A DNA stretch of 51,728 bases from the NCBI GenBank assembly GCA_945929965.1, contig CAMEOT010000019.1:1-51728 (forward strand), read 5' to 3'. Numbering within the stretch: the stretch's first letter is position 1; every line of letters begins with the position of its first letter. The DNA is from an uncultured Lachnospiraceae bacterium. Lineage in GTDB: Bacteria; Bacillota; Clostridia; Lachnospirales; Lachnospiraceae. The notes below the pieces were generated by a model, which saw only the letters and a list, made by a program, of their open reading frames with translations, searched no databases and was not told where the DNA came from. Shown here piece by piece: positions 1-7,959 of this stretch. The translations under genes were made by a program, and so were the position numbers.

Positions 1-799
1 TTTTTTCGCGCTGCTTTTCAAGTTTCAACACCTCCTTCGTCAGATTTCGATACCCCTCTGCCACCTTGCCGCCAGGGTCATGGGCGAAAATACTTTTTCC
101 CTCTGCGCTGATTTCCTTTGCACGGACAGAGTGTGGAATCTCCGTTCCAAAGACTTTGATTTTACTTCCATAGGTGTCCCGCAGCAAAGCAGCAATCTCT
201 TTTGCAAAGTTGGTGCGGTTATCCACCATCGTCAGCAGGATACCGTCAATCTGGAGCTTTGGATTGATCTGCCGTTTCACCTTACTGACCGTAGATAGAA
301 GCTGTTCCAGTCCTTTGGCGGGCAGATACTCTGCCTGCACGGGAATTATGATCCTGTTCGCAGCCGCCAGCGCATTGACCGTAAGCATCCCCAACGAGGG
401 CTGACAGTCAATCAGGATATGGGAGTATTGCCCCTTCAGTGTGTCCAGGTATTGCCGTAAAATCGTTTCACGGCTCATGGCGTTTACCAGAGAAACCTCC
501 ATACCGGAAAGCTGAATATCCGCAGGCATCAGGTCAACGCCTTCTGCATGATGCAGAATACCTTCTCCGGGGCGTATAGGCTGATCCATCAGAATTTTGC
601 CCATTGCATCCGACAGTGTAACTGGCAGCTTGTCCGGTTGCGGATTTCCCAAGCTGATTGTCAGGCTTCCTTGTGGGTCCCCGTCGATCAGAAGCACTTT
701 CTTTCCGGCCTGTGCCAAACCTATTCCCAAGTTCGCACAGGTTGTTGTTTTGCCAACGCCGCCTTTCTGGTTTGCGATGGCGATGATTTGTGTGTTCAT
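1..799 (-). CDS. parA: ParA/Soj-family partition ATPase (3' end outside window)
   Basis: Reading the minus strand from an ATG at 799 gives an open frame that runs off the left edge. It begins MNTQIIAIANQKGGVGKTT, a deviant Walker A motif typical of ParA/Soj/MinD ATPases (K12 and K17), followed by a Walker B-like HILIDCQPSLG. About 266 codons are visible, close to full length. The start is supported by GAGGTGAAGTC just upstream. ParA proteins bind ATP and segregate plasmids or integrative elements, usually with a ParB partner, which would lie beyond the left edge. A parA directly beyond rpsI suggests an integrated conjugative element rather than chromosomal soj, which normally sits near the origin with spo0J. 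Product is secure; the element assignment is inference. Confidence 0.9.
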   Translation of the reverse strand, partial: MNTQIIAIANQKGGVGKTTTCANLGIGLAQAGKKVLLIDGDPQGSLTISLGNPQPDKLPVTLSDAMGKILMDQPIRPGEGILHHAEGVDLMPADIQLSGMEVSLVNAMSRETILRQYLDTLKGQYSHILIDCQPSLGMLTVNALAAANRIIIPVQAEYLPAKGLEQLLSTVSKVKRQINPKLQIDGILLTMVDNRTNFAKEIAALLRDTYGSKIKVFGTEIPHSVRAKEISAEGKSIFAHDPGGKVAEGYRNLTKEVLKLEKQREK

Positions 800-848
800 G
801 ACTTCACCTCATTTCTGATTGTTGCTGTTGTTTCTGGAAATAGAAAAA

Positions 849-878
849 GCCGCCACTTCAAAATCATAAAGTGACGGC
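849..878 (-). terminator. Rho-independent terminator upstream of parA
   Basis: On the minus strand GCCGTCACTT pairs with AAGTGGCGGC (one G-U pair) around a 10-nt loop, followed by TTTTTC. It would stop transcripts entering parA from the right. No gene was found between it and rpsI, so it may end a small RNA or act as a leader attenuator. Confidence 0.65.
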
Positions 879-904
879 CCTTTCTAATGCCGGAATCTCT
901 GAAA

Positions 905-938
905 CAAAAAAAGCACCCAGTTATTTGTTACTGAGTGC
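905..938 (-). terminator. Second Rho-independent terminator upstream of parA
   Basis: On the minus strand GCACTCAGT pairs with ACTGGGTGC (one G-U pair) around an 8-nt loop and is followed by seven T. It lies 27 bases before the next terminator in transcript order. Two terminators in a row with no apparent gene before them point to a short noncoding transcript from about 940-1200. Confidence 0.7.
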
Positions 939-1201
939 CTGCATTAGAATCGTATTTAATTGTTCAGATTTGGTCAGATTATGCCAAACCCTCCAGCGAA
1001 AAATCCGGTGTCTGAGAGTGCCAAATCACCCTCAAAAATACCCCCGAAATTGCTCTCTGGTTGTCCTATTTTTTAACCACTAAGGCCGTTTTTTGACCCC
1101 ATTTTTGCCGGTTGTCCTATATTTAACCACTAAAAATTGGGTGAAAACGGCTCTCGTTTGGTCAAATCAAGTCAAACTATATCAGCCCGTTTAGGTATAA
1201 G
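939..1201. other. Gene-free spacer of the putative integrated element
   Basis: No coding frame with a plausible start or family resemblance was found between parA and rpsI (800-1266). The stretch carries a direct repeat pair (1059-1133), an inverted repeat (1176-1184 with 1246-1254) and terminators at both ends. It resembles a replication, transfer or attachment region of a mobile element rather than ordinary chromosomal spacer. Confidence 0.4.
1059..1133. repeat. Two direct repeats, iteron-like
   Basis: The unit GGTTGTCCTAT...TTAACCACTAA occurs at 1059-1083 and 1110-1133, differing by one base and a one-base length change in the T run. Spacing start to start is 51 bases. Repeats upstream of parA could be binding sites for a replication or partition protein. 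Function is inferred only. Confidence 0.6.
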
Positions 1202-1236
1202 AAAACCCCGGAAAACCTTGATTTTCCGTGGTTTTT
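1202..1236 (-). terminator. Terminator downstream of rpsI
   Basis: A two-part stem pairs AAAACC (1202-1207) with GGTTTT (1230-1235) and GGAAAA (1210-1215) with TTTTCC (1222-1227). The minus-strand product ends in a T-rich run, consistent with the end of the rplM-rpsI transcript. It could act in both directions. Confidence 0.65.
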
Positions 1237-1266
1237 GAACCATTTTGATATAGTCTGAGCAGTCGA

Positions 1267-1662
1267 TTATCGCTTGCTGAACTGCGGAGCGCGACGAGCT
1301 GCTTTGAGACCGTACTTCTTTCTTTCCTTCATACGAGGGTCTCTGGTAAGGAATCCAGCCTTCTTCAGAACGGGTCTGAAATCACCGTCTACCTGAAGCA
1401 GAGCTCTGGAAATACCGTGTCTGATAGCACCAGCCTGGCCGGTGTATCCGCCACCGCGAACGTTAACCAGAACGTCGAACTTCTCAGCAGTCTCAGTAGC
1501 TGCCAGAGGCTGACGAACGATAACCTTCAGAGTCTCCAGACCGAAGTACTCATCAATGCTTCTCTTATTGATTGTAATATTACCATTACCGGGTACTAAA
1601 TATACTCTGGCGATGGATTTCTTTCTTCTACCGGTTCCGTAGTATCTTTCTGTTTTAGCCAT
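1267..1662 (-). CDS. rpsI: 30S ribosomal protein S9
   Basis: A 131-residue protein with the full S9 family pattern. It opens [20 protein letters not shown], has the [19 protein letters not shown] core and ends in the basic tail RRAPQFSKR, which in S9 reaches the P-site tRNA. It belongs to the head of the small subunit. The start is set by AGAGGAGGAAA nine bases upstream. It follows rplM by 25 bases and shares its promoter. The 3' end abuts the putative integrated element, and because the gene tail is intact the element could have re-supplied it on insertion. Identity is certain. Confidence 0.98.
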   Translation of the reverse strand: MAKTERYYGTGRRKKSIARVYLVPGNGNITINKRSIDEYFGLETLKVIVRQPLAATETAEKFDVLVNVRGGGYTGQAGAIRHGISRALLQVDGDFRPVLKKAGFLTRDPRMKERKKYGLKAARRAPQFSKR

Positions 1663-1687
1663 GATTTATTTTCCTCCTCTCAGTCCT

Positions 1688-2116
1688 TTAGAATGTCAGT
1701 ACTTCAGGCTTCTGAGCTTCATGCTTGTGCTCAGGTCCTGCATATACGTGAAGTTTGGTGAACATCTGTCTTCCTAAAGGTCCCTTGGGAAGCATGCCCT
1801 TAACTGCAAGTTCGATAACCTGCTCAGGCTTCTTTGCTAACTTTTCTCTCAGGGTAGCTTCTTTTAAGCCACCAACGTAATCGGAATGATGATAATATAC
1901 CTTCTGATCCATCTTCTTACCGGTTACTTTGATCTTCTCAGCATTGATAACGATAACGTTGTCACCGCAGTCGATGTGAGGAGTGAAGATAGGCTTATTC
2001 TTGCCTCTCAGCACTTTAGCAACCTCAGATGCCAGACGGCCTAAGGTCATGTCAGTAGCGTCTACTACATACCATTTTCTATCGATTGTAGCTGGACTAG
2101 CCATAAATGTTTTCAT
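1688..2116 (-). CDS. rplM: 50S ribosomal protein L13
   Basis: A 142-residue protein matching L13 over its whole length. It includes [20 protein letters not shown] near the start, [11 protein letters not shown] and the [21 protein letters not shown] signature. L13 is an early-assembling 23S rRNA binder. The ATG at 2116 follows GGAGGGAACATA. It is the first gene of the rplM-rpsI pair and has its own near-perfect promoter and a leader of roughly 170 bases, a typical place for L13 autoregulation in Firmicutes. Confidence 0.98.
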   Translation of the reverse strand: MKTFMASPATIDRKWYVVDATDMTLGRLASEVAKVLRGKNKPIFTPHIDCGDNVIVINAEKIKVTGKKMDQKVYYHHSDYVGGLKEATLREKLAKKPEQVIELAVKGMLPKGPLGRQMFTKLHVYAGPEHKHEAQKPEVLTF

Positions 2117-2119
2117 TAT

Positions 2120-2287
2120 GTTCCCTCCATATTACTTTCGCCGATTCGTGATCGACTTTTTCAGTGTTCTGGTCCGATGGTAATCTGCAGATGTCCGGCT
2201 ACATTTTACTTCTTTCCAAAACGGTTGAATACTATATTTCAATGCTTCGTCGGGGCTTTGACTCAGCATATTGAAACACTGTCACAT
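2120..2287 (-). promoter_or_regulatory. Putative L13-type leader of rplM
   Basis: The transcript from the promoter at 2294-2322 would carry about 170 untranslated bases. Near its 5' end TTTCAATATGC can pair with GCATTGAAA, closing a domain of about 25 bases. Structured leaders bound by L13 are known upstream of rplM in Firmicutes. The fold here was judged by eye only and not compared with a covariance model. Confidence 0.4.
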
Positions 2288-2293
2288 TCATAT

Positions 2294-2322
2294 ATTATAT
2301 GATACGGTTTCGTTCGTGTCAA
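2294..2322 (-). promoter_or_regulatory. Consensus sigma-A promoter for rplM-rpsI
   Basis: On the minus strand TTGACA (2317-2322) and TATAAT (2294-2299) are both perfect and separated by exactly 17 bases. It lies just inside the spacer after truA, so rplM-rpsI is transcribed strongly on its own. Confidence 0.88.
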
Positions 2323-2401
2323 TACATAAACTAAACTTTTTTTGCGTTCATCTTTTATCGCTCAGCCTCTCTTATGTTTATATCACGTATGGCGAAGCTA
2401 T

Positions 2402-3193
2402 TTACAAGAACTCATATTTCACTAAAGTCAGTCCATGGGCCGGTGCGGTAGGTCCCGCTGCACTGCGGTCTTTTGCCTCGAGGATCGTGAAAATATCCAT
2501 GGGGTCCCGCTTGCCCTGTCCGATATCTAACAGGGTTCCTGCAATGATCCTCACCATATTATATAAGAAGCCATTACCACAGACACGGATCACCAGATCA
2601 TTTTCTCCCTGCTCTTCCACTTCTACGGAATAGATGGTGCGTACGGTGGATTCCACCTGGGCGCCGGTCTGACAGAAGCTTTTGAAATCATGTTCTCCCT
2701 CCAGATAAGCCGCCGCTTCCTGCATCCGGTTCACATCCAGTTCATAATAAGTAAAAAGCGAATACAAACGTTTCACCGGCATGGGAAACTGTGCCCGGTA
2801 GATCCGATATTCATAGGTCTTGCGGCTATCACATCTGCGGGGATGCCAGTCCTGTGGCACCTGTTCGGACTTTTGTATCCGGATATCCTCCGGAAGTCTC
2901 TGGTTCAGCGCATAAGAAATTTTCTCCGCAGGCATCCGGCTGGTCGTGTCAAACACAGCGATATTCCCCAGTGCATGCACACCGGAATCTGTCCGGCTGG
3001 CACCGATGACCTCAACAGGCTCCCGCAGCAAATCGGTCAGACACCGGTTCAGTTCACTTTCGATGGTGATCCCGTTATTCTGGATCTGCCAGCCGTGATA
3101 ATTCGTACCGTCGTACGCCACGGTAAGGCGCACACGCTTTTTTTCTTTTTCCGGCAACGTTGACAGCCGTTCCATTGTCTTTTCCGCTTCCAC
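2402..3193 (-). CDS. truA: tRNA pseudouridine(38-40) synthase TruA
   Basis: A 263-residue TruA. RVRLTVAYDGTNYHGWQIQ opens the catalytic domain, and the family motif GASRTDSGVHALGN carries the nucleophilic aspartate, residue 69. It isomerises uridines 38, 39 and 40 in the tRNA anticodon arm. The GTG at 3193 has GGTGA upstream; an ATG six codons later is a weaker alternative. It is the last gene of the ecfA1-ecfA2-ecfT-truA operon, the usual Firmicutes arrangement, 41 bases after ecfT. Confidence 0.96.
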   Translation of the reverse strand: MEAEKTMERLSTLPEKEKKRVRLTVAYDGTNYHGWQIQNNGITIESELNRCLTDLLREPVEVIGASRTDSGVHALGNIAVFDTTSRMPAEKISYALNQRLPEDIRIQKSEQVPQDWHPRRCDSRKTYEYRIYRAQFPMPVKRLYSLFTYYELDVNRMQEAAAYLEGEHDFKSFCQTGAQVESTVRTIYSVEVEEQGENDLVIRVCGNGFLYNMVRIIAGTLLDIGQGKRDPMDIFTILEAKDRSAAGPTAPAHGLTLVKYEFL

Positions 3194-3234
3194 TGTATTT
3201 CACCCGCTTTCTCTGTTTTGATGCCTATGATTTT

Positions 3235-4044
3235 TTATGGTAAAAACGGTAGCCTTCCTACCACAATGCTGATCACCATATATGCAGCAATACAGCCGTA
3301 AGCAATGTAATCTCTCTTATGATAGATCAGCGGTTTCATCTTCGTCCTGCCCTCTCCGCCGCGATAGCATCTGGCCTCCATTGCCATGGCAAGGTCGTTG
3401 GCTCTGCGGAATGCGGAGATAAACAGCGGTACTAAAAGGGGCACCATTGCCTTGGCACGTTTGAATATATTGCCGCTTTCGAAATCTGCACCTCTGGCGA
3501 TCTGCGCTTTCATGATCTTATCCGTTTCTTCTAATAATATAGGTATAAAACGAAGTGCAATGGACATCATCATGGCCACTTCATGTACGGGCACCTTGAA
3601 TACTTTTAAGGGGCCCATCATTTTCTCCATACCGTCTGTCAGATTGTTCGGCGTGGTGGTCAACGTCATCACAGAGGATCCAATGATCAGAAGTGTCAGG
3701 CGGATAGCCATGGAAATGGCCATCTTCAGACCTTCCTGCGTGATGGTCAGCTTCCAGATCGTAAGTAACGGTGTTCCCGGTGTCAGAAAGAGATTGAACA
3801 CCACTGTGATCAGCATGAGCATAACAATGGTCTTCATTCCCTTTACCATGAATTTAAAAGGTACCTTCGACAGACGGATCACCATTCCCAGGAAAAGTGC
3901 CGCGATCACATACCCTGCATAATTTTTAAAGAAAAACAGAGAAATGATGAACATGATCGTACCTCCCAGCTTTACTCTGGGATCCATCCTGTGGATCATG
4001 GATTCCGTCTGATAATATTGTCCTAATGTAATATCTCTAAGCAT
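3235..4044 (-). CDS. ecfT: Energy-coupling factor transporter transmembrane protein EcfT
   Basis: A polytopic membrane protein of about 269 residues. It starts MLRDITLGQYYQTESMIHRMDPRVK, has several hydrophobic segments and then the two C-terminal coupling motifs IARGADFE and MEARCYRGG, variants of the Ala-Arg-Gly helices that EcfT inserts into the ATPases. It links EcfA1/EcfA2 to vitamin-binding S components, none of which is in this window, so this is a shared group II module. The start at 4044 is chosen because TAAGGAGCAAT lies immediately upstream; a longer in-frame start at 4098 lacks support. Confidence 0.95.
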   Translation of the reverse strand: MLRDITLGQYYQTESMIHRMDPRVKLGGTIMFIISLFFFKNYAGYVIAALFLGMVIRLSKVPFKFMVKGMKTIVMLMLITVVFNLFLTPGTPLLTIWKLTITQEGLKMAISMAIRLTLLIIGSSVMTLTTTPNNLTDGMEKMMGPLKVFKVPVHEVAMMMSIALRFIPILLEETDKIMKAQIARGADFESGNIFKRAKAMVPLLVPLFISAFRRANDLAMAMEARCYRGGEGRTKMKPLIYHKRDYIAYGCIAAYMVISIVVGRLPFLP

Positions 4045-4115
4045 ATTGCTCCTTACTGGGTTTCCGCCCGCTTTCACTTCCCGGGTCGGAACCCGCATCT
4101 TACCTCATGCTTCTC

Positions 4116-4973
4116 TTACGTATTCTTCGATTTCCAGACTCTGGCAATCTCTTCCGCTGCTTCCTCGATCGTCGTAGCATTCACATCCACATCTGCGCCT
4201 CTGGCTTGCAGATCATGCATGATGTAGGTGACCTGCGGTGCTGCCAGTCCTACTTCTTCCAATTCTTTGTAGTGTTTGAACACTTCTCTCGGGGTATCAT
4301 CATACATGACGCTTCCCCTGTTCATCACAATAATACGGTCTACGTATTCCGCCACGTCCTCCATACTGTGGGATACCAACAGAATCGTAAGTCCTGTCTC
4401 GGTCTGCAGCTTTTTGATCTGCTGTAAGATCTCATCTCTTCCCTTGGGATCCAGCCCGGCAGTGGGCTCATCCAGGATCAGCACTTCCGGCTTCATTGCC
4501 AGTACTCCGGCAATCGCCACACGACGCTTCTGTCCACCGGACAGTTCAAAGGGGGACTGATAGAAAAGCTCATCCGGCAATCCTACTTTTTTCAGAGCAT
4601 CGTATGCTCGAAGCTCCACTTCTTTTTTATCCAGTCCCAGATTCTTCGGTCCGAAACAGACATCGCTGAATACATCGATCTCAAACAGCTGATGCTCCGG
4701 ATACTGGAACACCAGTCCTACCTTGCTGCGGAGCTTCTTCATATCATAATCCTTGTCGTAGATATCTTCTCCGTTAAAATAGATATGTCCGTCGGTAGCA
4801 CGGATCAATCCGTTCATATGCTGCATCAACGTGGACTTACCGGAACCGGTATGCCCAATGATACCGATGAACTGTCCATCCGGTATCTTTAGGCAGACAT
4901 CGTTCAGGGCATGAACTGCCAGCGGTGTATCTGCACCGTATACATAATTCACATGATCTAATATGATTGACAT
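4116..4973 (-). CDS. ecfA2: Energy-coupling factor transporter ATPase EcfA2
   Basis: An ABC ATPase of about 285 residues with Walker A GHTGSGKST, Q-loop VFQYPEHQLFE, signature LSGGQKRRVAIAGVLA, Walker B VLILDEPTAGLDP and H-loop LLVSHSMEDVAEY. It pairs with EcfA1 to power vitamin uptake. Start chosen at MSIILDHVNYVYG, where AAAGGA stands eight bases upstream. A GTG at 5021, overlapping the ecfA1 stop by one base, would add 16 residues that resemble nothing in the family. The C-terminal region suits the EcfA dimer. Confidence 0.94.
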   Translation of the reverse strand: MSIILDHVNYVYGADTPLAVHALNDVCLKIPDGQFIGIIGHTGSGKSTLMQHMNGLIRATDGHIYFNGEDIYDKDYDMKKLRSKVGLVFQYPEHQLFEIDVFSDVCFGPKNLGLDKKEVELRAYDALKKVGLPDELFYQSPFELSGGQKRRVAIAGVLAMKPEVLILDEPTAGLDPKGRDEILQQIKKLQTETGLTILLVSHSMEDVAEYVDRIIVMNRGSVMYDDTPREVFKHYKELEEVGLAAPQVTYIMHDLQARGADVDVNATTIEEAAEEIARVWKSKNT

Positions 4974-5020
4974 TTTTTCGATCCTTTCCCGAGTACTTTC
5001 ATTCGCTGCCATCCCCGCCA

Positions 5021-5884
5021 CTATTTCCTGTCGGTTTTTCCATAGCCCAGTGCACTGACCAGCTCTTCCCTTGTCAATATGCCATCCGGTAGCGGAATTC
5101 CGCGTTTCTGCAATTCATACGATAACAGCGTTACCTGCGGCACATCCAGCCGTAGCTTTTTCAGCTGCTCCACCTGTGAAAAGATTTCCCGGGGGGTACC
5201 CTGCATGGCAATTTTCCCCTCATCCATGACAAATACCTTGTCCGCATGAATAATTTCTTCCATATAATGGGTGATCAGGATCAGTGTAACGCCTTCCACC
5301 TGATTCAATCCGCGGACTGCACGGATGACTTCCTTACGTCCACTGGGATCCAGCATGGCAGTCGGCTCATCCAATACAATGCATTTGGGATGCATAGCCA
5401 GTACTCCGGCAATAGACACTCTCTGCTTCTGCCCACCGGACAGCTTATTCGGGGAATACTTTCGATATTCGTACATGCCTACCGCACGTAAGCTCTCTTC
5501 CACACGCTGCCAGATCTCCTCCGTGGGGATCCCCATGTTCTCCGGGCCAAATCCCACATCTTCTTCCACTACCTGTCCTATGATCTGGTTATCCGGATTC
5601 TGAAACACCATGCCGGCTGTCTGACGGACCTTCCAGATGTTGTCCTCATCCTTCGTGTCCATACCATCGACCCAGAGCGTTCCCTCTGTCGGATTTAAGA
5701 TGGCATTCATATGCTTTGCCAAAGTAGACTTGCCGGAACCGTTATGTCCGAGGATGGCTATGAACTGTCCCTGCTCTATATCAAGAGAAACATCATTCAC
5801 CGCTCTTGTGATCCCTTCCACATTTCCCTCTTCATCCCGACGAATATATTCATATACTACATTATTTGCTTTAACGATCTCCAT
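5021..5884 (-). CDS. ecfA1: Energy-coupling factor transporter ATPase EcfA1
   Basis: An ABC ATPase of about 287 residues with Walker [14 protein letters not shown]-loop [13 protein letters not shown], signature [16 protein letters not shown], Walker [14 protein letters not shown] and ITHYMEEI H-loop. The Q-loop FQNPDNQ is characteristic of EcfA1. Start at MEIVKANNV is preferred because GGAG lies eight bases upstream; an in-frame ATG at 5908 is weaker. First gene of the ECF operon, with its own promoter at 5958-5986, since the usual read-through from rplQ is blocked here by a terminator and an opposing gene. Confidence 0.95.
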   Translation of the reverse strand: MEIVKANNVVYEYIRRDEEGNVEGITRAVNDVSLDIEQGQFIAILGHNGSGKSTLAKHMNAILNPTEGTLWVDGMDTKDEDNIWKVRQTAGMVFQNPDNQIIGQVVEEDVGFGPENMGIPTEEIWQRVEESLRAVGMYEYRKYSPNKLSGGQKQRVSIAGVLAMHPKCIVLDEPTAMLDPSGRKEVIRAVRGLNQVEGVTLILITHYMEEIIHADKVFVMDEGKIAMQGTPREIFSQVEQLKKLRLDVPQVTLLSYELQKRGIPLPDGILTREELVSALGYGKTDRK

Positions 5885-5957
5885 AAATAATCTCCATTCC
5901 ATATTCACTTAGTGCCGGAGAATCTGCTATCTTCTGCTTTTACAAGATATCGTTCCT

Positions 5958-5986
5958 ATTTTACTAGATTATGCACAGATTTACAA
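5958..5986 (-). promoter_or_regulatory. Sigma-A promoter for the ecfA1 operon
   Basis: On the minus strand TTGTAA (5981-5986) and TAAAAT (5958-5963) are separated by 17 bases, about 75 bases before the ecfA1 start. It is divergent from the promoter at 6025-6053. Confidence 0.6.
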
Positions 5987-6024
5987 CACTTAACAGGGAA
6001 CTGACCCGACTTTTTCAAAATCTC

Positions 6025-6053
6025 TTGTACTGCTTTCAAAAAACCTTTATAGT
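6025..6053 (+). promoter_or_regulatory. Sigma-A promoter for the M15 peptidase gene
   Basis: TTGTAC (6025-6030) and TATAGT (6048-6053) are separated by 17 bases, about 58 bases before the start at 6111. Confidence 0.55.
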
Positions 6054-6110
6054 TATGCTTGTATCTTTCTACTGCAGAAAATTTCAGAAAATAAAACGAG
6101 GAGGCATTCT

Positions 6111-7052
6111 ATGAATCCGATCGATCGTAATAAAATATGGAAGATGGTGGGGATTCTTGCGTTCATCACTGTCGTTGCCGGAGGACTGCTAAGGATATCC
6201 CAACACAGCTCCTACACTCTGGGAGATTATGCAGCGGACAATCCTTCCCTGGCTTATCAGACGGCGGAGCCGTCTCCTACTCCGGAGTCTACACCGGCCG
6301 TCGACACCTCCAAAGCAAATACGGCAGAAAACTTGCAGGAAGAATCTTCCATGGCGGAAACTGCTGCTTTGACTGGATATTCACTGAATGGAGAGCTGTT
6401 GACTGACCAGCGGACCACGCTGTCCGACGGCTTCTATTATGAGCCGTTATCCGAAAAATTACAGAGATATATAACAGGTGTTTCTTATCCATCCTCTGTG
6501 GATAACTCCGACAGGTCTTCGGAAACACTGTTGAAATCTGTCGAAATCGGCTATGATGATCTGCGCTATGTGCATATAAGGCATTATGATTTTGAAGGAA
6601 ATCCTGCAGAAGGGGAATTAATTTGCAACAAAGCGATCGCGCAGGACCTGACAGAAATCTTCTACGAGCTGTATTGTAATGAATATCAGCTGGAAAAGGT
6701 ACTTTTGATCGATGAATATGATGGGGATGACCTCGCATCCATGGAGGATAACAATACCTCCTGCTTCAACTACCGCCCGGTGGAAGGAACTTCCTCCCTG
6801 TCTAAGCATGCATTAGGGCTGGCGATCGATATCAATCCCTTTTATAATCCTTATATTACTTACAATAAGGATGGCAGCGAAAAGGTATCTCCTGCAAACG
6901 CTTCCGCCTATGCAGACAGAACCTCTTCCTTCCCCTACAAAATTGACGAAAACGATCTGTGCTATCAGTTATTTAAGGAACATGGTTTCACCTGGGGAGG
7001 TCACTGGAACTCCTGCAAGGATTATCAGCATTTTCAGAAGGTAGTGGAGTAA
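6111..7052 (+). CDS. Membrane-anchored M15-family peptidase (D-Ala-D-Ala carboxypeptidase-like)
   Basis: A 313-residue protein with a hydrophobic segment at residues 13-27 acting as signal anchor. A low-complexity Ser/Thr/Pro/Glu linker to about 85 follows, then a C-terminal M15 zinc peptidase domain. The zinc ligands are visible in SLSKHALGLAIDIN (H233, D240) and HGFTWGGHWNSCKDYQHF (D304 and H307), the pattern of VanY/CwlK-type enzymes that cleave peptidoglycan peptides. A GAGGAGG site precedes the ATG. It lies on the opposite strand between rplQ and ecfA1, which are usually adjacent. Specificity (carboxypeptidase or L,D-endopeptidase) cannot be told. Confidence 0.85.
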   Translation: MNPIDRNKIWKMVGILAFITVVAGGLLRISQHSSYTLGDYAADNPSLAYQTAEPSPTPESTPAVDTSKANTAENLQEESSMAETAALTGYSLNGELLTDQRTTLSDGFYYEPLSEKLQRYITGVSYPSSVDNSDRSSETLLKSVEIGYDDLRYVHIRHYDFEGNPAEGELICNKAIAQDLTEIFYELYCNEYQLEKVLLIDEYDGDDLASMEDNNTSCFNYRPVEGTSSLSKHALGLAIDINPFYNPYITYNKDGSEKVSPANASAYADRTSSFPYKIDENDLCYQLFKEHGFTWGGHWNSCKDYQHFQKVVE

Positions 7053-7082
7053 GCCGCTTGTCAGCAATCATTTTCCTGTAAT

Positions 7083-7110
7083 AATCGAGTAGACTGTCTC
7101 CTACTCGATT
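7083..7110 (+). terminator. Hairpin after the M15 peptidase gene
   Basis: AATCGAGTAG pairs perfectly with CTACTCGATT around ACTGTCTC, 30 bases past the stop. The T tract is short, so it may be a weak terminator or 3' stabiliser. Confidence 0.5.
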
Positions 7111-7128
7111 TGTATACTTCGAATACAC

Positions 7129-7179
7129 AAAAAGCGCCTCCGGAAATAAACCAACTCATTTCCGAAAGCGCTATTTTTA
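7129..7179 (-). terminator. Terminator of the rpmJ-rplQ operon (bidirectional)
   Basis: AGCGC (7133-7137) pairs with GCGCT (7168-7172) and CGGAAAT (7141-7147) with ATTTCCG (7158-7164). Runs of A and T flank both sides, so it can stop transcription from rplQ and from the converging peptidase gene. Confidence 0.85.
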
Positions 7180-7200
7180 TGTCTGCTTATAAGTTATGGA

Positions 7201-7806
7201 TTAAACTAACTCCAGAACAACAGTCATAGCTGCGTCACCCTTACGCTGACCGATCTTAACGATTCTGGTGTAACCACCCTTACGGGTAGCATACTTGGGA
7301 GCATACTCATCGAAGAGCTTTGCAACCAGGTCAACTTCCTTGGTGTTCTTTTTCTTGCCTGCTGCATCAGCGGGAACCTCAACTACAGGGTTCAGAACCT
7401 TCAGCATCTGACGACGTGCATGAGATCTGGTAGGCAGATCCTTCTTGATCTCCTTCTCAACTTCGTCGTATACAGTAACGGTAACACCGTTCTCGATCTT
7501 AACCAGCTTGCCATCCTTATCACGATGGGACTCAGCCAGAACCTTACCGGTCTCCTTGTCAACGATCTGCTTCACGCGCTTGCCGTCCTTGTCCTTGCGG
7601 GCAACCTTGGTAGTAACCTTAACAGTTTCGAAGTTATCCTTCTCTTTTACTGCCAGAGCAATCAGTCCGTCAACAATCTTCTGTACTTCCTTAGCCTTAG
7701 CTTCGGTGGTAACGATCTTGCCGTTGTTAATTACTGCAGTTACCTGATTTCTTAATAATGCCTTTCTCTGTGCAGATGTTCTGCCGAGTTTTCTGTACTT
7801 TGCCAT
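7201..7806 (-). CDS. rplQ: 50S ribosomal protein L17 with an internal insertion
   Basis: A 201-residue L17, against a usual length of about 115-130. The N-terminus [20 protein letters not shown] and the C-terminus [26 protein letters not shown] are standard. Between [15 protein letters not shown] and [13 protein letters not shown] lies an extra block of roughly 70 residues, rich in Lys/Asp, containing two related DKDGKRVK and DKDGKLVK strings. L17 sits near the peptide exit tunnel of the large subunit. Start set by AAAGGA nine bases upstream of the ATG at 7806. Last gene of the alpha operon, before a strong terminator. Confidence 0.95.
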   Translation of the reverse strand: MAKYRKLGRTSAQRKALLRNQVTAVINNGKIVTTEAKAKEVQKIVDGLIALAVKEKDNFETVKVTTKVARKDKDGKRVKQIVDKETGKVLAESHRDKDGKLVKIENGVTVTVYDEVEKEIKKDLPTRSHARRQMLKVLNPVVEVPADAAGKKKNTKEVDLVAKLFDEYAPKYATRKGGYTRIVKIGQRKGDAAMTVVLELV

Positions 7807-7959
7807 GATAATTTTCCTTTCTCCATTCATGGTACATCCGGCCATGCACTTTGGACTTACTTACCGAATGCGTTGTTTTTTGCCATTTAGAGATAAACCG
7901 CATCCGAACACTTTGGGCTTACCGGATACGGAAATCTAACTTTTTATGTTCAGCCGAAA

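Noticed and set aside
871..1083. Plus-strand open frame upstream of parA
   Set aside because: It runs through terminators and direct repeats, has no ribosome binding site and its product looks random.
5885..5908. Longer N-terminus of EcfA1
   Set aside because: The ATG at 5884 has better spacing to GGAG and gives the usual family start; the extension is unlike other EcfA1 proteins.
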